Shown here piece after piece: positions 35,879 through 44,021 of a DNA stretch of 64,000 nucleotides (the first letter of the stretch is position 1; each line of letters opens with the position of its first letter). Source of the DNA: Dyadobacter bucti. Its GTDB lineage: Bacteria > Bacteroidota > Bacteroidia > Cytophagales > Spirosomataceae. Below the pieces are notes generated by a model. That model was not told the DNA's origin. It did not search any database and saw only the letters and a program-made list of their open reading frames with translations. The stretch covers positions 248,001-312,000 of the forward strand of contig NZ_SWFP01000009.1 of NCBI RefSeq assembly GCF_005869225.1, read 5' to 3'. Made by a program: the position numbers and the translations under genes.

Positions 35879-36100
35879 ATGCGGATGCATTTTAATTGGG
35901 CTAAAAGGAAATTTCCGATTTCTGCAAAATGGAAAGGTATGTGGAGAATGGAGAAGACCGGTAAGCAGGCGGGTGCTTCAAACGATTCAACTGAGTATCT
36001 TTTGGGGAATCCTGTGAACCGGGAGAGGCTGCTGCGGGCAGTTTCAGATCTCAAAAACAGCAAACAAAACATCCATGAGCGCAGCCTTATTGAAGAATGA
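35879..36100 (+). pseudogene. Remnant of a YefM-type antitoxin gene
   Basis: 73 aa. Only the second half looks like YefM: STEYLLGNPVNRERLLRAVSDLK (residues 37-59) is the dimer-edge/toxin-binding segment. The first 36 residues (MRMHFNWAKRKFPISAKW...) do not match the Phd/YefM DNA-binding N-terminus, which normally has a block like YTELR and LIITR, and the segment is also too short by about 15-20 codons. The gene is directly followed, with four-base overlap, by a broken yoeB. Confidence 0.65.
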
Positions 36101-36357
36101 GATTGCTTTTTCATGATGATGCCTGGGATGATTATCTGTATTGGCAGTCTGCGGACAGGAAAATTCTTAAAGGGATCAATGATTTGTTAAAAGATTGCAA
36201 GAGGTCCCCTTTTGATGGCACAGGAAAACCTGAGCCATTGAAAGGGGACCTTTTCGGTTGTTGGTCGAGAAGGATTACGGACGAGCACCGTCTGGTATAG
36301 GTCGTAGAAGACGGAACTATAATTGTTTTGAAATGCAGATACCATGATAAGAAGTAA
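36097..36357 (+). pseudogene. yoeB: YoeB-type mRNA interferase toxin gene with premature TAG
   Basis: The frame starts ATG at 36097 and reads 67 codons that match YoeB throughout (DDAWDDYLYWQSADRKILKGIN, KPEPLKGDLFGCWSRRITDEHRLV). At 36298-36300 a TAG replaces the Tyr codon that follows EHRLV in the family. Beyond it the same frame continues VVEDGTIIVLKCRYHDKK to a TAA at 36355-36357; CRYH is the family C-terminus that carries the catalytic His and Tyr. The stop removes these, so the toxin should be inactive unless the stop is read through. A single C/T to G change explains it. Confidence 0.85.
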
Positions 36358-36421
36358 TGTAGGTGTCAAACCCGCTTTTAACTGTAACATCATATTTCAT
36401 TTAAATAAAAAAACAAACTTT

Positions 36422-36976
36422 ATGAAAAGGACAATTGTACTGGCTTTCTTGTTGACAATGATTACCCTGGTATCGCAGGCCCAGAAATTCAGGGGACTGG
36501 ATAAAAGCCCGCGTGACATTGCTTATTTCCCGGATCATTTCGCCCACGATCGTAAGGATGGCGAAAAAGCCCTGGTCAAAGTTTCTTACAGCCGCCCATA
36601 CCTGAAAGGCAGAGAGGCATTCGGCAAGCTGGAACCTTACGGAAAAGTGTGGCGGTTGGGCGCTGATGAATCGACAGAGGTCAAGTTTTATCAGGACGCT
36701 ACGGTTCAGGGGAAAAAGATAAAGGCAGGCACTTATTCTATGTTTGCGATTCCGGGTGAAAAGGAGTGGACTGTCATTTTTAGCTCCGACCTGGATTACT
36801 GGGGTGCATACAAATACAAAGAGGCAAATGACGTGCTCCGTGTAACTGCGCCGGTGAAGAAAGCCGAAGCACCGATCGAGAACTTTTCCATAGTATTCGA
36901 AAAAGTATCCGATAAGTCGGCAAAAATGTTCTTCGGCTGGGATAGCACGATAGTAGAGGTAGCCGTTACATTCTGA
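36422..36976 (+). CDS. DUF2911 domain-containing exported protein
   Basis: 184 aa from the ATG at 36422, which begins a clean signal peptide (MKRTIVLAFLLTMITLVSQAQ). The mature part shows the DUF2911 pattern: VSYSRPYLKGREAFG, YGKVWRLGADESTEVKF, IKAGTYSMFAIPGEKEWTVIFS and YKEANDVLRVTAPVKK. DUF2911 proteins are common in Bacteroidota and have no known function. Earlier in-frame ATGs would start inside the yoeB remnant and are not used. Confidence 0.88.
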   Translation: MKRTIVLAFLLTMITLVSQAQKFRGLDKSPRDIAYFPDHFAHDRKDGEKALVKVSYSRPYLKGREAFGKLEPYGKVWRLGADESTEVKFYQDATVQGKKIKAGTYSMFAIPGEKEWTVIFSSDLDYWGAYKYKEANDVLRVTAPVKKAEAPIENFSIVFEKVSDKSAKMFFGWDSTIVEVAVTF

Positions 36977-37028
36977 TCCTGTTCTGCTCCTTTGGCACAA
37001 TTGTTTCAACATGAATACTCCTTAACCA

Positions 37029-37490
37029 ATGATCACCGAAAAAATGGAAGATGTAAATGATAAGATTGAGAAATTTTTCGAGGAATATGAGAGGAGGTTT
37101 GAGGAGGGGCTTGCCGGAAATCCGGTAGCAGAAGAAACAGTCAACTCCTTTGCAGACTTCTTCGTGGAAGCCAGTCCGGTAGGGGTAACAGGAGGTAAAA
37201 ACGACCATTCTTTTTTGGAGTCGATTCCGAAAGGATATGATTTCTATCGTTCGGTGGGTGTGACAAAAATGGTTATCAATCAGCTGGATATCACCGAACT
37301 GAATGAACTGCATTATATGGTTGAAGTATATTGGGAATCATTTTATGAAACGGAAGAGAAATCAGGTTCTATTGAATTCACCGTTCTATACCTTCTTCAG
37401 CATTTGAATCAGGAACTCAAAATTTTTGCCTATATAACGGGCGACGAGCAACGTGTACTCAAAGAGCATGGGCTGATACCGGAAGCGTAA
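37029..37490 (+). CDS. NTF2-like fold protein of unknown function
   Basis: 153 aa, cytoplasmic. N-terminal charged helix, then a SnoaL/NTF2-type pattern: VNSFADFFVEASPVGVTGG, KMVINQLDITELNELHYMVEVYWESFY and IEFTVLYLLQHLNQELKIFAYITGDEQRVLKEHGLI (a late strand and helix). No catalytic residues can be assigned. It follows the DUF2911 gene by 52 bases and is closed by a strong terminator. Confidence 0.65.
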   Translation: MITEKMEDVNDKIEKFFEEYERRFEEGLAGNPVAEETVNSFADFFVEASPVGVTGGKNDHSFLESIPKGYDFYRSVGVTKMVINQLDITELNELHYMVEVYWESFYETEEKSGSIEFTVLYLLQHLNQELKIFAYITGDEQRVLKEHGLIPEA

Positions 37491-37508
37491 CATTGGCACC
37501 ATTATTTT

Positions 37509-37550
37509 AAAAAGCAGATCAAGGTCTTATAGACCATTGATCTGCTTTTT
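37509..37550 (+). terminator. Intrinsic terminator after the NTF2-like gene
   Basis: A 14-bp stem (37509-37522 with 37537-37550) with a further 4-bp inner pairing (37523-37526 with 37532-37535) and a T-rich 3' side. Confidence 0.95.
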
Positions 37551-37574
37551 TATTTCAACAAACTTTAAAAAAAT

Positions 37575-38834
37575 ATGAAAAGGAATAATATTGCTTTGGT
37601 GTGCCTTCTGGTAATGGGTGTACTGGTGGGCTGCAATAGCAAGGAGGAAAAAAAGGAAGCCGCAGCATCCGGGCCGGACTCGGTAGCAACAGTGACCGAC
37701 AGTCTTGTTTTGCCTGCACCTTTTGCTACCGAATCCGTGGAGAACCGCCCGAAAGAGGACGGCTGGCCGGAGGGGAAAATGCCCAAAGCTCCGGAAGGCT
37801 TTAAGGTTACCAAATATGCAGATAAGTTTGACAGCCCACGCTGGACCTATATCGCGCCAAACGGTGATGTATTTGTCGCAGAATCAAGTACCAAAAAAAG
37901 TGCAGACCGGATCACAGTTCTTCGCGATGTGAACAAAGACGGTACCCCTGAAATGAGGGAAATTTTTATTGAAAAGCTCAATAAGCCGTTGGGAATGCTT
38001 GTGCTGAACAATTATTTCTATGTGGCCAATACCGACGGACTTTACAGATACCCCTACAAGCCGGGCGAAACCAAAATCACGAGCAAAGGGGAAAAGATCC
38101 TGGAACTGCCTGCCGGCGGATATAACAACCATTGGACGCGCAATTTACTGGCGAGTGCAGACGGATCGAAAATATATGTTTCAGTTGGCTCAGCGAGCAA
38201 TGTAGCGGATCATGGAATGGACGAAGAAAAGCGGCGGGCGAACATTCTGCAGATCAATCCGGATGGTACCGGAGAAAAAATATTTGCTAGCGGACTGAGA
38301 AATCCGGTTGGTATGGACTGGGCGCCGGGATCCAATGAATTGTGGACAGCCGTTAATGAAAGGGACAAACTGGGTGACGATCTCGTCCCCGATTATATTA
38401 CGAGCGTGAAGGAAGGCGGTTTCTACGGCTGGCCTTACGCCTATTTCGGGCCAAATGAAGATCCGAGACGCAAAGGGGAAAATCCGGGACTGGTTGCAAA
38501 AACGATTGTCCCCGATGTACCGATGGGTTCGCATACGGCATCGCTCGGCCTGGCATTTTATGATAAAACCAAATTTCCCGCCAAATATCATAATGGTGCT
38601 TTCGTAGGACAGCACGGATCCTGGAACCGCTCGACGCTGTCGGGTTACAAAGTATTGTTCGTTCCGTTCAAAGACGGAAAACCTGCTGGTAAGCCGGAGG
38701 ATTTCCTGACGGGCTTTGTAGAGAGTGGAGAGAAGGTGTATGGACGACCTGTTGGTGTTACGGTCATGGATGATGGTTCACTGCTGGTCAATGACGATTC
38801 GGGAAACACAATATGGCGCGTTACCGCCCAGTAA
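37575..38834 (+). CDS. PQQ-dependent sugar dehydrogenase-like lipoprotein (sorbosone type)
   Basis: 419 aa. Signal MKRNNIALVCLLVMGVLVGC with lipobox LVGC at residues 17-20, followed by a Lys/Glu/Ala linker. Propeller family blocks: FDSPRWTYIAPNGDVFVAES, LNKPLGMLVLNNYFYVANTDGLYRYPY, ASGLRNPVGMDWAPGSNELW and GFYGWPYAYFGPNEDPR, then GAFVGQHGSWNRSTLSGYKV near the end. Related to L-sorbosone dehydrogenase; the cofactor and sugar are not proven. Single-gene unit between two terminators. Confidence 0.88.
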   Translation: MKRNNIALVCLLVMGVLVGCNSKEEKKEAAASGPDSVATVTDSLVLPAPFATESVENRPKEDGWPEGKMPKAPEGFKVTKYADKFDSPRWTYIAPNGDVFVAESSTKKSADRITVLRDVNKDGTPEMREIFIEKLNKPLGMLVLNNYFYVANTDGLYRYPYKPGETKITSKGEKILELPAGGYNNHWTRNLLASADGSKIYVSVGSASNVADHGMDEEKRRANILQINPDGTGEKIFASGLRNPVGMDWAPGSNELWTAVNERDKLGDDLVPDYITSVKEGGFYGWPYAYFGPNEDPRRKGENPGLVAKTIVPDVPMGSHTASLGLAFYDKTKFPAKYHNGAFVGQHGSWNRSTLSGYKVLFVPFKDGKPAGKPEDFLTGFVESGEKVYGRPVGVTVMDDGSLLVNDDSGNTIWRVTAQ

Positions 38835-38861
38835 GAAATTAGCTGTGTGAAATAGAATAGG

Positions 38862-38894
38862 CGGCCTGATGGATGAATCGGGCCGTTTTTTTTT
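38862..38894 (+). terminator. Intrinsic terminator after the sorbosone dehydrogenase-like gene
   Basis: A 9-bp stem (38862-38870 with 38877-38885, one G-T pair), 6-base loop and nine T. Confidence 0.95.
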
Positions 38895-38922
38895 GTCTTA
38901 AAAAATAAATCCAGGAATGTTT

Positions 38923-38952
38923 GCAAAAATATACCAATTGGTATATTTTTGC
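38923..38952. promoter_or_regulatory. 30-bp perfect palindrome, proposed TetR operator (site 1)
   Basis: A perfect inverted repeat of 15+15 bases directly before the TetR gene; the centre reads ATACCAATTGGTAT (38931-38944). The same core recurs before the SDR gene at 39578-39591, so the regulator probably binds both and represses itself. Confidence 0.8.
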
Positions 38953-38971
38953 AATGTTATTCGCTACCAAT

Positions 38972-39559
38972 ATGAGCAAAGCAGAAAGGACCAAACAATT
39001 TATCGTGGAAAAAACGGCTCCCATATTCAATGTGAAAGGGTATGCAGGGACGTCGGTGAATGATATGATGGCTGCCACCGGCTTGACGAAAGGAAGCATT
39101 TACGGTAACTTCAGAAATAAGGATGATGTGGCGCTGGCAGCATTTGACCACAACCGGAAAAAGGTGGATCAGGTAGTGAGGAGGGAAATGGAAAAAGAAA
39201 AGTCGGCGAAAGGCAAGCTGATGGTGTATGCAAAAGTGTACGGGAATTTTTATAAGGATGCATTTCCGGAAGGCGGCTGTCCGATCCTTAATACGGCCAT
39301 CGAAGCTGACGATACTCATGCTGTTCTGCGTGAAAAAGCTGCTGACGCAATTACCGGGTGGAAGAACAACATTGCAGGCATCATTCAAAAAGGGGTCGCT
39401 AACAATGAGTTCAGCGCGGATGTTGACCCTGAGCAAATAGCAATAAGCATCGTCGCACTGATAGAAGGGGGTATCATGGTTGCGAAAGTGACGGGCAAGC
39501 TCAACTACAGAACTGCTATTATGAAGTCAGTAGAAAAAATGATCAATGATTTAAGCTGA
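38972..39559 (+). CDS. TetR/AcrR-family transcriptional regulator
   Basis: 195 aa from the ATG at 38972 (MSKAERTKQFIVEKTAPIFN); another ATG at 38954 would add six residues. HTH: GYAGTSVNDMMAATGLTKGSIYGNFRNKDDVALAAF at residues 23-58. The C-terminal domain (KVYGNFYKDAFPEGGCPILNTAIEADDTH) is the type seen in regulators of electrophile- or quinone-responsive reductases (TetR_C_16/YcdC-like). Its own palindrome lies upstream and a near copy lies before the next operon, which encodes an SDR, suggesting a detoxification module. Confidence 0.9.
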   Translation: MSKAERTKQFIVEKTAPIFNVKGYAGTSVNDMMAATGLTKGSIYGNFRNKDDVALAAFDHNRKKVDQVVRREMEKEKSAKGKLMVYAKVYGNFYKDAFPEGGCPILNTAIEADDTHAVLREKAADAITGWKNNIAGIIQKGVANNEFSADVDPEQIAISIVALIEGGIMVAKVTGKLNYRTAIMKSVEKMINDLS

Positions 39560-39576
39560 TTTTTTTTGGAATAAAA

Positions 39577-39592
39577 TATACCGATTGGTATT
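39577..39592. promoter_or_regulatory. TetR operator copy (site 2) before the SDR-DUF2798 operon
   Basis: The core ATACCGATTGGTAT (39578-39591) differs from site 1 at one base of 14. It lies 64 bp before the SDR start. Confidence 0.7.
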
Positions 39593-39655
39593 ATTTCAAA
39601 TACGTAATAAAACACACGAAGATTTTAACATGCATTCAAACAAATAATAATCAAG

Positions 39656-40395
39656 ATGAAAACAACAGGAAATACGGTTTTAGTAACCGGAGGAAGTGCA
39701 GGAATTGGTTTCGAGATCGCTAAGGTATTGTCAGAAGCAGGAAACAAAGTGATCATTACCGGAAGAAATGAAGAAAGGCTCAGGGAGGCGGCGTCAAAAC
39801 TGGAAAATGTAACAGCGATCGTTTCGGACGTAGCGGACAAGGCAGCAGTAAACGAGCTCGTTGCTACGCTGACCAAAGATTTTCCTCATTAAATGTTGTC
39901 ATCAATAATGCAGGGAGGGCTTTTGTGCATAGTCTTGCCGGTGACGGGGATACTGTGGATAAAGCCGCCGAGGAAATGAACACCAATTATCTGGCTATTA
40001 TCAGGTTGAATGAAAAATTGCTCCCACTGCTTTCAAAAGGCGAAGAAGCCGCTATTGTAAATGTATCGAGTATCGTTGCATTTGTGCCCAATCACGTTAC
40101 TTCTACCTATGGTGCCAGCAAGGCTGCGCTTCACTCGTACACCCAGTCACTGAGGATTGCACTGGCAAAATCGACTTCAATCAAAGTTTTTGAACTGATG
40201 CCTCCACTGGTTAACACGGATTTTTCTCAGGAAATCGGCGGTGCGAACGGAATTCCGGCAAAAGCGGTTGCTGACGATCTGATCAATGCATTGGCAAATG
40301 ATGAATTTGAAATCCATGTGGGCCGCACCGCGCAAATCTTCGAACTATTTCATGCATCCCCCTCCGAAGCTTTGCTGGCGATGAACCCAAATTAA
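39656..40395 (+). pseudogene. Short-chain dehydrogenase/reductase gene with a one-base deletion
   Basis: The frame from ATG at 39656 has the Rossmann motif VLVTGGSAGIGFEIAK and runs to a TAA at 39890-39892 after TKDFPH. From 39892 in another frame the protein continues without a break: NVVINNAGRAFVHSLAGDG, then the catalytic block NVSSIVAF, STYGASKAALHSY (YxxxK) and the end at 40395. Adding one base to the TA before AAT (codon for Leu) restores one ORF of about 246 aa of the DltE-like SDR type. It is either a real recent frameshift or a sequencing error. It overlaps the DUF2798 gene by one base. Confidence 0.85.
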
Positions 40396-40697
40396 TGAAA
40401 AGACAGGTTAGAAACCTTCTGAGCCAACTGATTCAAAAAAGTGATTCCAAAATATCTGAGATGAAACAAAAAATAGCATTCGCGATGATCATGGGAATTA
40501 TTACTACCGGTATAATTTCCTTTACTTTGATTTCTCTAAATATTGGATTTGTTACCAATTTTTTAGTGATTTGGCTGAAATCTTGGAGCATGGCCTATTT
40601 CCTAGTGATTCCAGTGATTTTATTGGTTGGGCCAAGAGTCCAGAAACTGGTTGAAACGATATTTAAAGAAGCAGTGGCTCAGGAGTTTGACACATAA
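40395..40697 (+). CDS. DUF2798 family small membrane protein
   Basis: 100 aa with two hydrophobic helices (IAFAMIMGIITTGIISFTLI and SWSMAYFLVIPVILLVGP) and a short basic N-terminus. The pattern IGFVTNFLVIWLKSWSMAYF to LVGPRVQKLV matches DUF2798 (predicted two-helix inner-membrane proteins of unknown role). Its ATG shares one base with the SDR stop (TAATG), so it is coupled to the SDR and probably part of the TetR-controlled unit. Confidence 0.85.
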   Translation: MKRQVRNLLSQLIQKSDSKISEMKQKIAFAMIMGIITTGIISFTLISLNIGFVTNFLVIWLKSWSMAYFLVIPVILLVGPRVQKLVETIFKEAVAQEFDT

Positions 40698-40731
40698 GTT
40701 ATGATGTGGTCGAAACAATTCTAAACTATTT

Positions 40732-41985
40732 ATGAAAAGAGTAGCAGTTACAGGTTTGGGAGTGATTACTCCCCTTGGGAATTCGGTTGAAGAATTCTGG
40801 GAAAATATTAAGAATGGTAAGAGTGGCGCGGCTCCGATTACCAAGGTAGATGTTACCAAATTCAAAACACAGTTTGGATGTGAAGTCAGGAACTTCGTAG
40901 CCGAAGAGTATATCGATAAAAAAGAACTAAAAAAATACGATCTGTATACCCAGTACGCCATTGCTGCGACGGATCAGGCGATCCGTGACGCAGGCTTGGA
41001 TTTCGGGTCGATGAGTGAAGAAGAACGTGCAGAGATCGGCGTGATCTGGGCCACCGGAAATGGAGGGATGGGCACGTTTGAAGAACAATTGCGTGAATTC
41101 CATTCCGGGGACGGAACCCCGCGTTTCAATCCGTTCTTTATCCCTAAAATGATCGTCGACATCGCTGCCGGCGTCATTTCGATCAGGAATAAATTGCATG
41201 GACCGAACTACTGTACGGTGTCTGCCTGTGCATCTTCCAATACCGCTATCATCAACGCGTTCGATACGATCCGTTTGGGTAAAGCGAATGTGATGATTGC
41301 CGGAGGTTCGGAGGCAGCGATTATCCACTCCGCGTTGGGCGGTTTTGGTGCGGCCCAGGCATTGTCCAAAAGAAATGACAACCCGGAAAAAGCATCCCGC
41401 CCGTTTGATCAGGACAGGGACGGTTTTGTGATGGGTGAAGGCGCAGGGGCTTTGATATTGGAAGACATGGATTATGCGATCCAGAGGGGAGCGACGATTT
41501 ATGCCGAGATGGTTGGAGGCGGAATGGCAGCCGATGCATATCACCTCACAGGCACTCCGCCGAATGGCCTGGGTGCTGCATTAGGGATGTCCAAAGCGTT
41601 GGCTGAAGCGGGTATTACTCCGGATAAAATCGATTACATCAATGCCCACGCCACTTCCACCGGGCTCGGTGATATGAGTGAGCTGAATGGTATAAAACGT
41701 GTTTTTGGCGACCACCCCGTGGCAATCAGTGCATCCAAATCGATGACGGGACATTTGCTGGGAGCAGCCGGAGCTGTTGAAAGTGTGATCAGCGTCCTGG
41801 CCGCTAAAAACGACGTGATCCCGGGCACGATCAATACTGAAAACCCGGACGAGCATATTCCGGAAGGCCTCAATATTATCTTCGGAAAATCGATTAATCA
41901 GAAAGTCGACTACGTGCTTAACAATACGTTTGGGTTTGGGGGGCATACGGCCACTTCGATCTTCAAGAAGTATACGGAGTCTTAA
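40732..41985 (+). CDS. fabF: 3-oxoacyl-ACP synthase II
   Basis: Condenses malonyl-ACP with acyl-ACP in fatty-acid elongation. 417 aa. The Cys-His-His triad is visible: Cys166 in VSACASSNTA, His306 in NAHATSTGLGD and His341 in GHLLGAAGAVES; the Gly-rich end HTATSIFKKY is typical. No fabG or acpP is adjacent, which suggests a second fabF copy rather than the housekeeping acpP-fabF pair, although that cannot be tested in this window. Confidence 0.93.
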   Translation: MKRVAVTGLGVITPLGNSVEEFWENIKNGKSGAAPITKVDVTKFKTQFGCEVRNFVAEEYIDKKELKKYDLYTQYAIAATDQAIRDAGLDFGSMSEEERAEIGVIWATGNGGMGTFEEQLREFHSGDGTPRFNPFFIPKMIVDIAAGVISIRNKLHGPNYCTVSACASSNTAIINAFDTIRLGKANVMIAGGSEAAIIHSALGGFGAAQALSKRNDNPEKASRPFDQDRDGFVMGEGAGALILEDMDYAIQRGATIYAEMVGGGMAADAYHLTGTPPNGLGAALGMSKALAEAGITPDKIDYINAHATSTGLGDMSELNGIKRVFGDHPVAISASKSMTGHLLGAAGAVESVISVLAAKNDVIPGTINTENPDEHIPEGLNIIFGKSINQKVDYVLNNTFGFGGHTATSIFKKYTES

Positions 41986-41998
41986 TCTGGCTCACAAT

Positions 41999-42041
41999 AA
42001 AAAAAGTCTTCCCGGTCGCAACAGCTCAGGAAGACTTTTTT
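41999..42041. terminator. Intrinsic terminator after fabF
   Basis: A 12-bp-plus stem (42001-42012 with 42029-42040) with A-run before and T-run after, so it can serve both convergent genes (fabF and the HAD gene). Confidence 0.92.
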
Positions 42042-42058
42042 ATTGCATGAATAAACAC

Positions 42059-42856
42059 TTAGCCTGCGACTTCGGCAAGAATTTCCACTACCCCGTTTTC
42101 ATCGTTGCTTTTGGCGATGAATCGGGCAATTTTTTTGATATCAGGATGTGCATTGGCCATCGCGTAGGAATAGTGAGATTTTTCCAGCATTTCAAGATCA
42201 TTGAGATAATCTCCGAAAGCCATCGTCTGCTCGGCTGAAACATTGAATTTTGTCTGAAGAACCTCCATTGCTTTGCCTTTATTGGCATTTTTATGCGAAA
42301 TGTCCAGCCAGATAGGACCTGAAACTTTCACTTTCAACTGCTCCTCAAATCTCTTGAAATGCGGATAACTGTTTACCTCCGAGCCCGCCAGGTCACAAAC
42401 GGTGAATTTGAGAAACTGATCGTTATCCACCAGAAGTAAGTCTTCCACAATTTCATAACGCTCAAAGTAAAGTTTGAGATGGTCCAGGAATGCCGGTTCG
42501 GTGCTTTCGACATACGCTTTTTTCTTGCCGCAAATTATCGCGTAGGCATCTGGTATGTTTCTGGCAATGTTGATCAGTTCTTTTACGATACTGCCATCCA
42601 TGTCCTGAACATGGATTTCCTGATCCCGGAAAACAATGTAGCTTCCGTTCTCAGCTGCGAAAATCACTTCATCCTTGACCTCTTTCAAGACTTTTTCCAT
42701 ATTGAAATACTGACGTCCGCTGGCAGCCACGAAAATGATCCCCTTGTCTTTCAGTTTCCTGAAAACCGGAAAAAACGATTCGTTCAATTCATGTCTGGAG
42801 TTTAAAAGCGTACCGTCCATATCAGTCGCAATCAGTTTGATATTCGAAAAAGTCAT
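42059..42856 (-). CDS. HAD-superfamily (Cof-type) phosphatase
   Basis: 265 aa. Motif I LIATDMDGTLLNS at residues 8-20 (nucleophile Asp12), motif II in IIFVAASGRQ (Ser/Thr), and motif III in GKAMEVLQ plus AFGDYLNDLEML (the acidic pair). The C2-type cap domain is typical of Cof/YbiV-like sugar phosphatases. Substrate not known. Start ATG at 42854-42856. Confidence 0.93.
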   Translation of the reverse strand: MTFSNIKLIATDMDGTLLNSRHELNESFFPVFRKLKDKGIIFVAASGRQYFNMEKVLKEVKDEVIFAAENGSYIVFRDQEIHVQDMDGSIVKELINIARNIPDAYAIICGKKKAYVESTEPAFLDHLKLYFERYEIVEDLLLVDNDQFLKFTVCDLAGSEVNSYPHFKRFEEQLKVKVSGPIWLDISHKNANKGKAMEVLQTKFNVSAEQTMAFGDYLNDLEMLEKSHYSYAMANAHPDIKKIARFIAKSNDENGVVEILAEVAG

Positions 42857-43016
42857 GCTGTTTTTTTAATGGTTATCTCATTTAGCAAGACAAATAAGCT
42901 TACTATGGTTCCATTTAGACATTTGTAGCCAAAATATTTTGATACCCGAACCGTATGAAAAGATTTGCTGTTCCACAATGACACTCACATCGATTGTCAA
43001 ACATATTGCCAGGTTA

Positions 43017-43919
43017 ATGAAATTTTCTAAATACTATCTTGCCGCGCTGGTCTCTTTCACTATTTGGGGATTTTTCAGTCTGGCGCTCAAACCGCTGCAT
43101 GATTATGCTTCTTTGGATATTCTTTTCTATCGCGTATTTTTTTGTGCGGTGATCATGTCTGTGATCAGCTTGCTGGGAAGGACAAAAGTGCTGAAAGAAA
43201 ATATCACGATATTCAAAAATTTCTCTCCGGGCCAAAGACAAAAGATAACTGTGCTGACTTTAAGCGGCGGGTTTCTTCTGACAGCCAACTGGTTTTTCTT
43301 CATTTATGTGATGAACCATATCAGTGTGAAAGCGGCTTCTTTCGCCTATCTGGTATGTCCGATCATGACAACCGTCATCGCCTTTTTTGTACTGGACGAA
43401 AAGCTCAGCAAATGGCAGTGGACGGCGGTTTTGCTCAGTGTTTTGAGTTGTATGCTGTTGTCTTTTAGTAATATAGCGGATATCGCTTACAGTCTGATCG
43501 TCGCGGCCTCTTATGCTTTTTATCTGGTGGGTCAGCGGCAGAATGTTGGTTTGGACAAATTTTTGATCCTCACCGTGCAGATCATCTTCTCGGCTTTGCT
43601 CCTGCTGCCATTTTACCCTGTTTATAGTGAGGGGGTTCCCACAGAGCTATCGTTTTACGCATTGATTGTTGTGATTGCAGTTGTTTTTACGATTCTGCCG
43701 CTTTTTATGAATCTGTATGCGTTACAAAAAGTGAGGTCTTCAACTATGGGAATACTGCTTTACATCAATCCTCTCATGAATTTTGTGATCGCGCTGTTCT
43801 ATTTTCATGAACCTATCAATATGGTACAGGTTGCGGCTTATTCGCTGATTCTTCTTTCCATCATCGTTTTTAACGAAAAATATATTTTCGGACGGAGAAG
43901 AAATGTGATTGCGGGGTAA
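43017..43919 (+). CDS. RarD/EamA-family permease
   Basis: 300 aa from the ATG at 43017 (26 further in-frame codons upstream lack membrane character and are left out). Ten hydrophobic helices in two EamA halves, beginning YYLAALVSFTIWGFFSLALKPL; RarD signature region FYRVFFCAVIMSVISLL and a second half LPLFMNLYALQKVRSSTMGILLYINPLMNFVIALFYFHEP. RarD proteins are drug/metabolite exporters with no proven substrate. Convergent with the methyltransferase gene across the hairpin element at 43952. Confidence 0.9.
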   Translation: MKFSKYYLAALVSFTIWGFFSLALKPLHDYASLDILFYRVFFCAVIMSVISLLGRTKVLKENITIFKNFSPGQRQKITVLTLSGGFLLTANWFFFIYVMNHISVKAASFAYLVCPIMTTVIAFFVLDEKLSKWQWTAVLLSVLSCMLLSFSNIADIAYSLIVAASYAFYLVGQRQNVGLDKFLILTVQIIFSALLLLPFYPVYSEGVPTELSFYALIVVIAVVFTILPLFMNLYALQKVRSSTMGILLYINPLMNFVIALFYFHEPINMVQVAAYSLILLSIIVFNEKYIFGRRRNVIAG

Positions 43920-43951
43920 GGAAAGGGGAAAGGGAAGGAGTGAGGCGAGAG

Positions 43952-44004
43952 AGGTACCAGCCCAACGGGCTGAAATACCTGAGCCCCGCGGCACCGCCCG
44001 GGGC
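43952..44004. repeat. REP-like double hairpin element
   Basis: Two stem-loops in a row: AGGTA/TACCT around an inner CAGCCC AAC GGGCTG (43952-43980), then a GCCCCG/CGGGGC stem (43983-44004). It is much richer in G/C than its surroundings and lies between convergent genes, the usual place for REP elements. Copies elsewhere in this genome are expected but cannot be checked here. Confidence 0.5.
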
Positions 44005-44021
44005 GGAGGCGGCAAATGTTA

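Noticed and set aside
6574-38834. The two PQQ-type sugar dehydrogenases as a functional pair
   Set aside because: They are 30 kb apart, have different lengths and subfamily features (GSDH-like and sorbosone-like) and no shared neighbours. Each was described separately.
40927-41544. Long open frame on the minus strand inside fabF
   Set aside because: The reverse of a highly conserved gene with intact motifs; the antisense protein has no recognisable domain. It is a shadow of fabF codon use.
43740-44015. Minus-strand open frame across the REP-like element
   Set aside because: Proline- and serine-rich translation caused by the G/C-rich hairpins and overlap with the RarD-like gene; no coding character.
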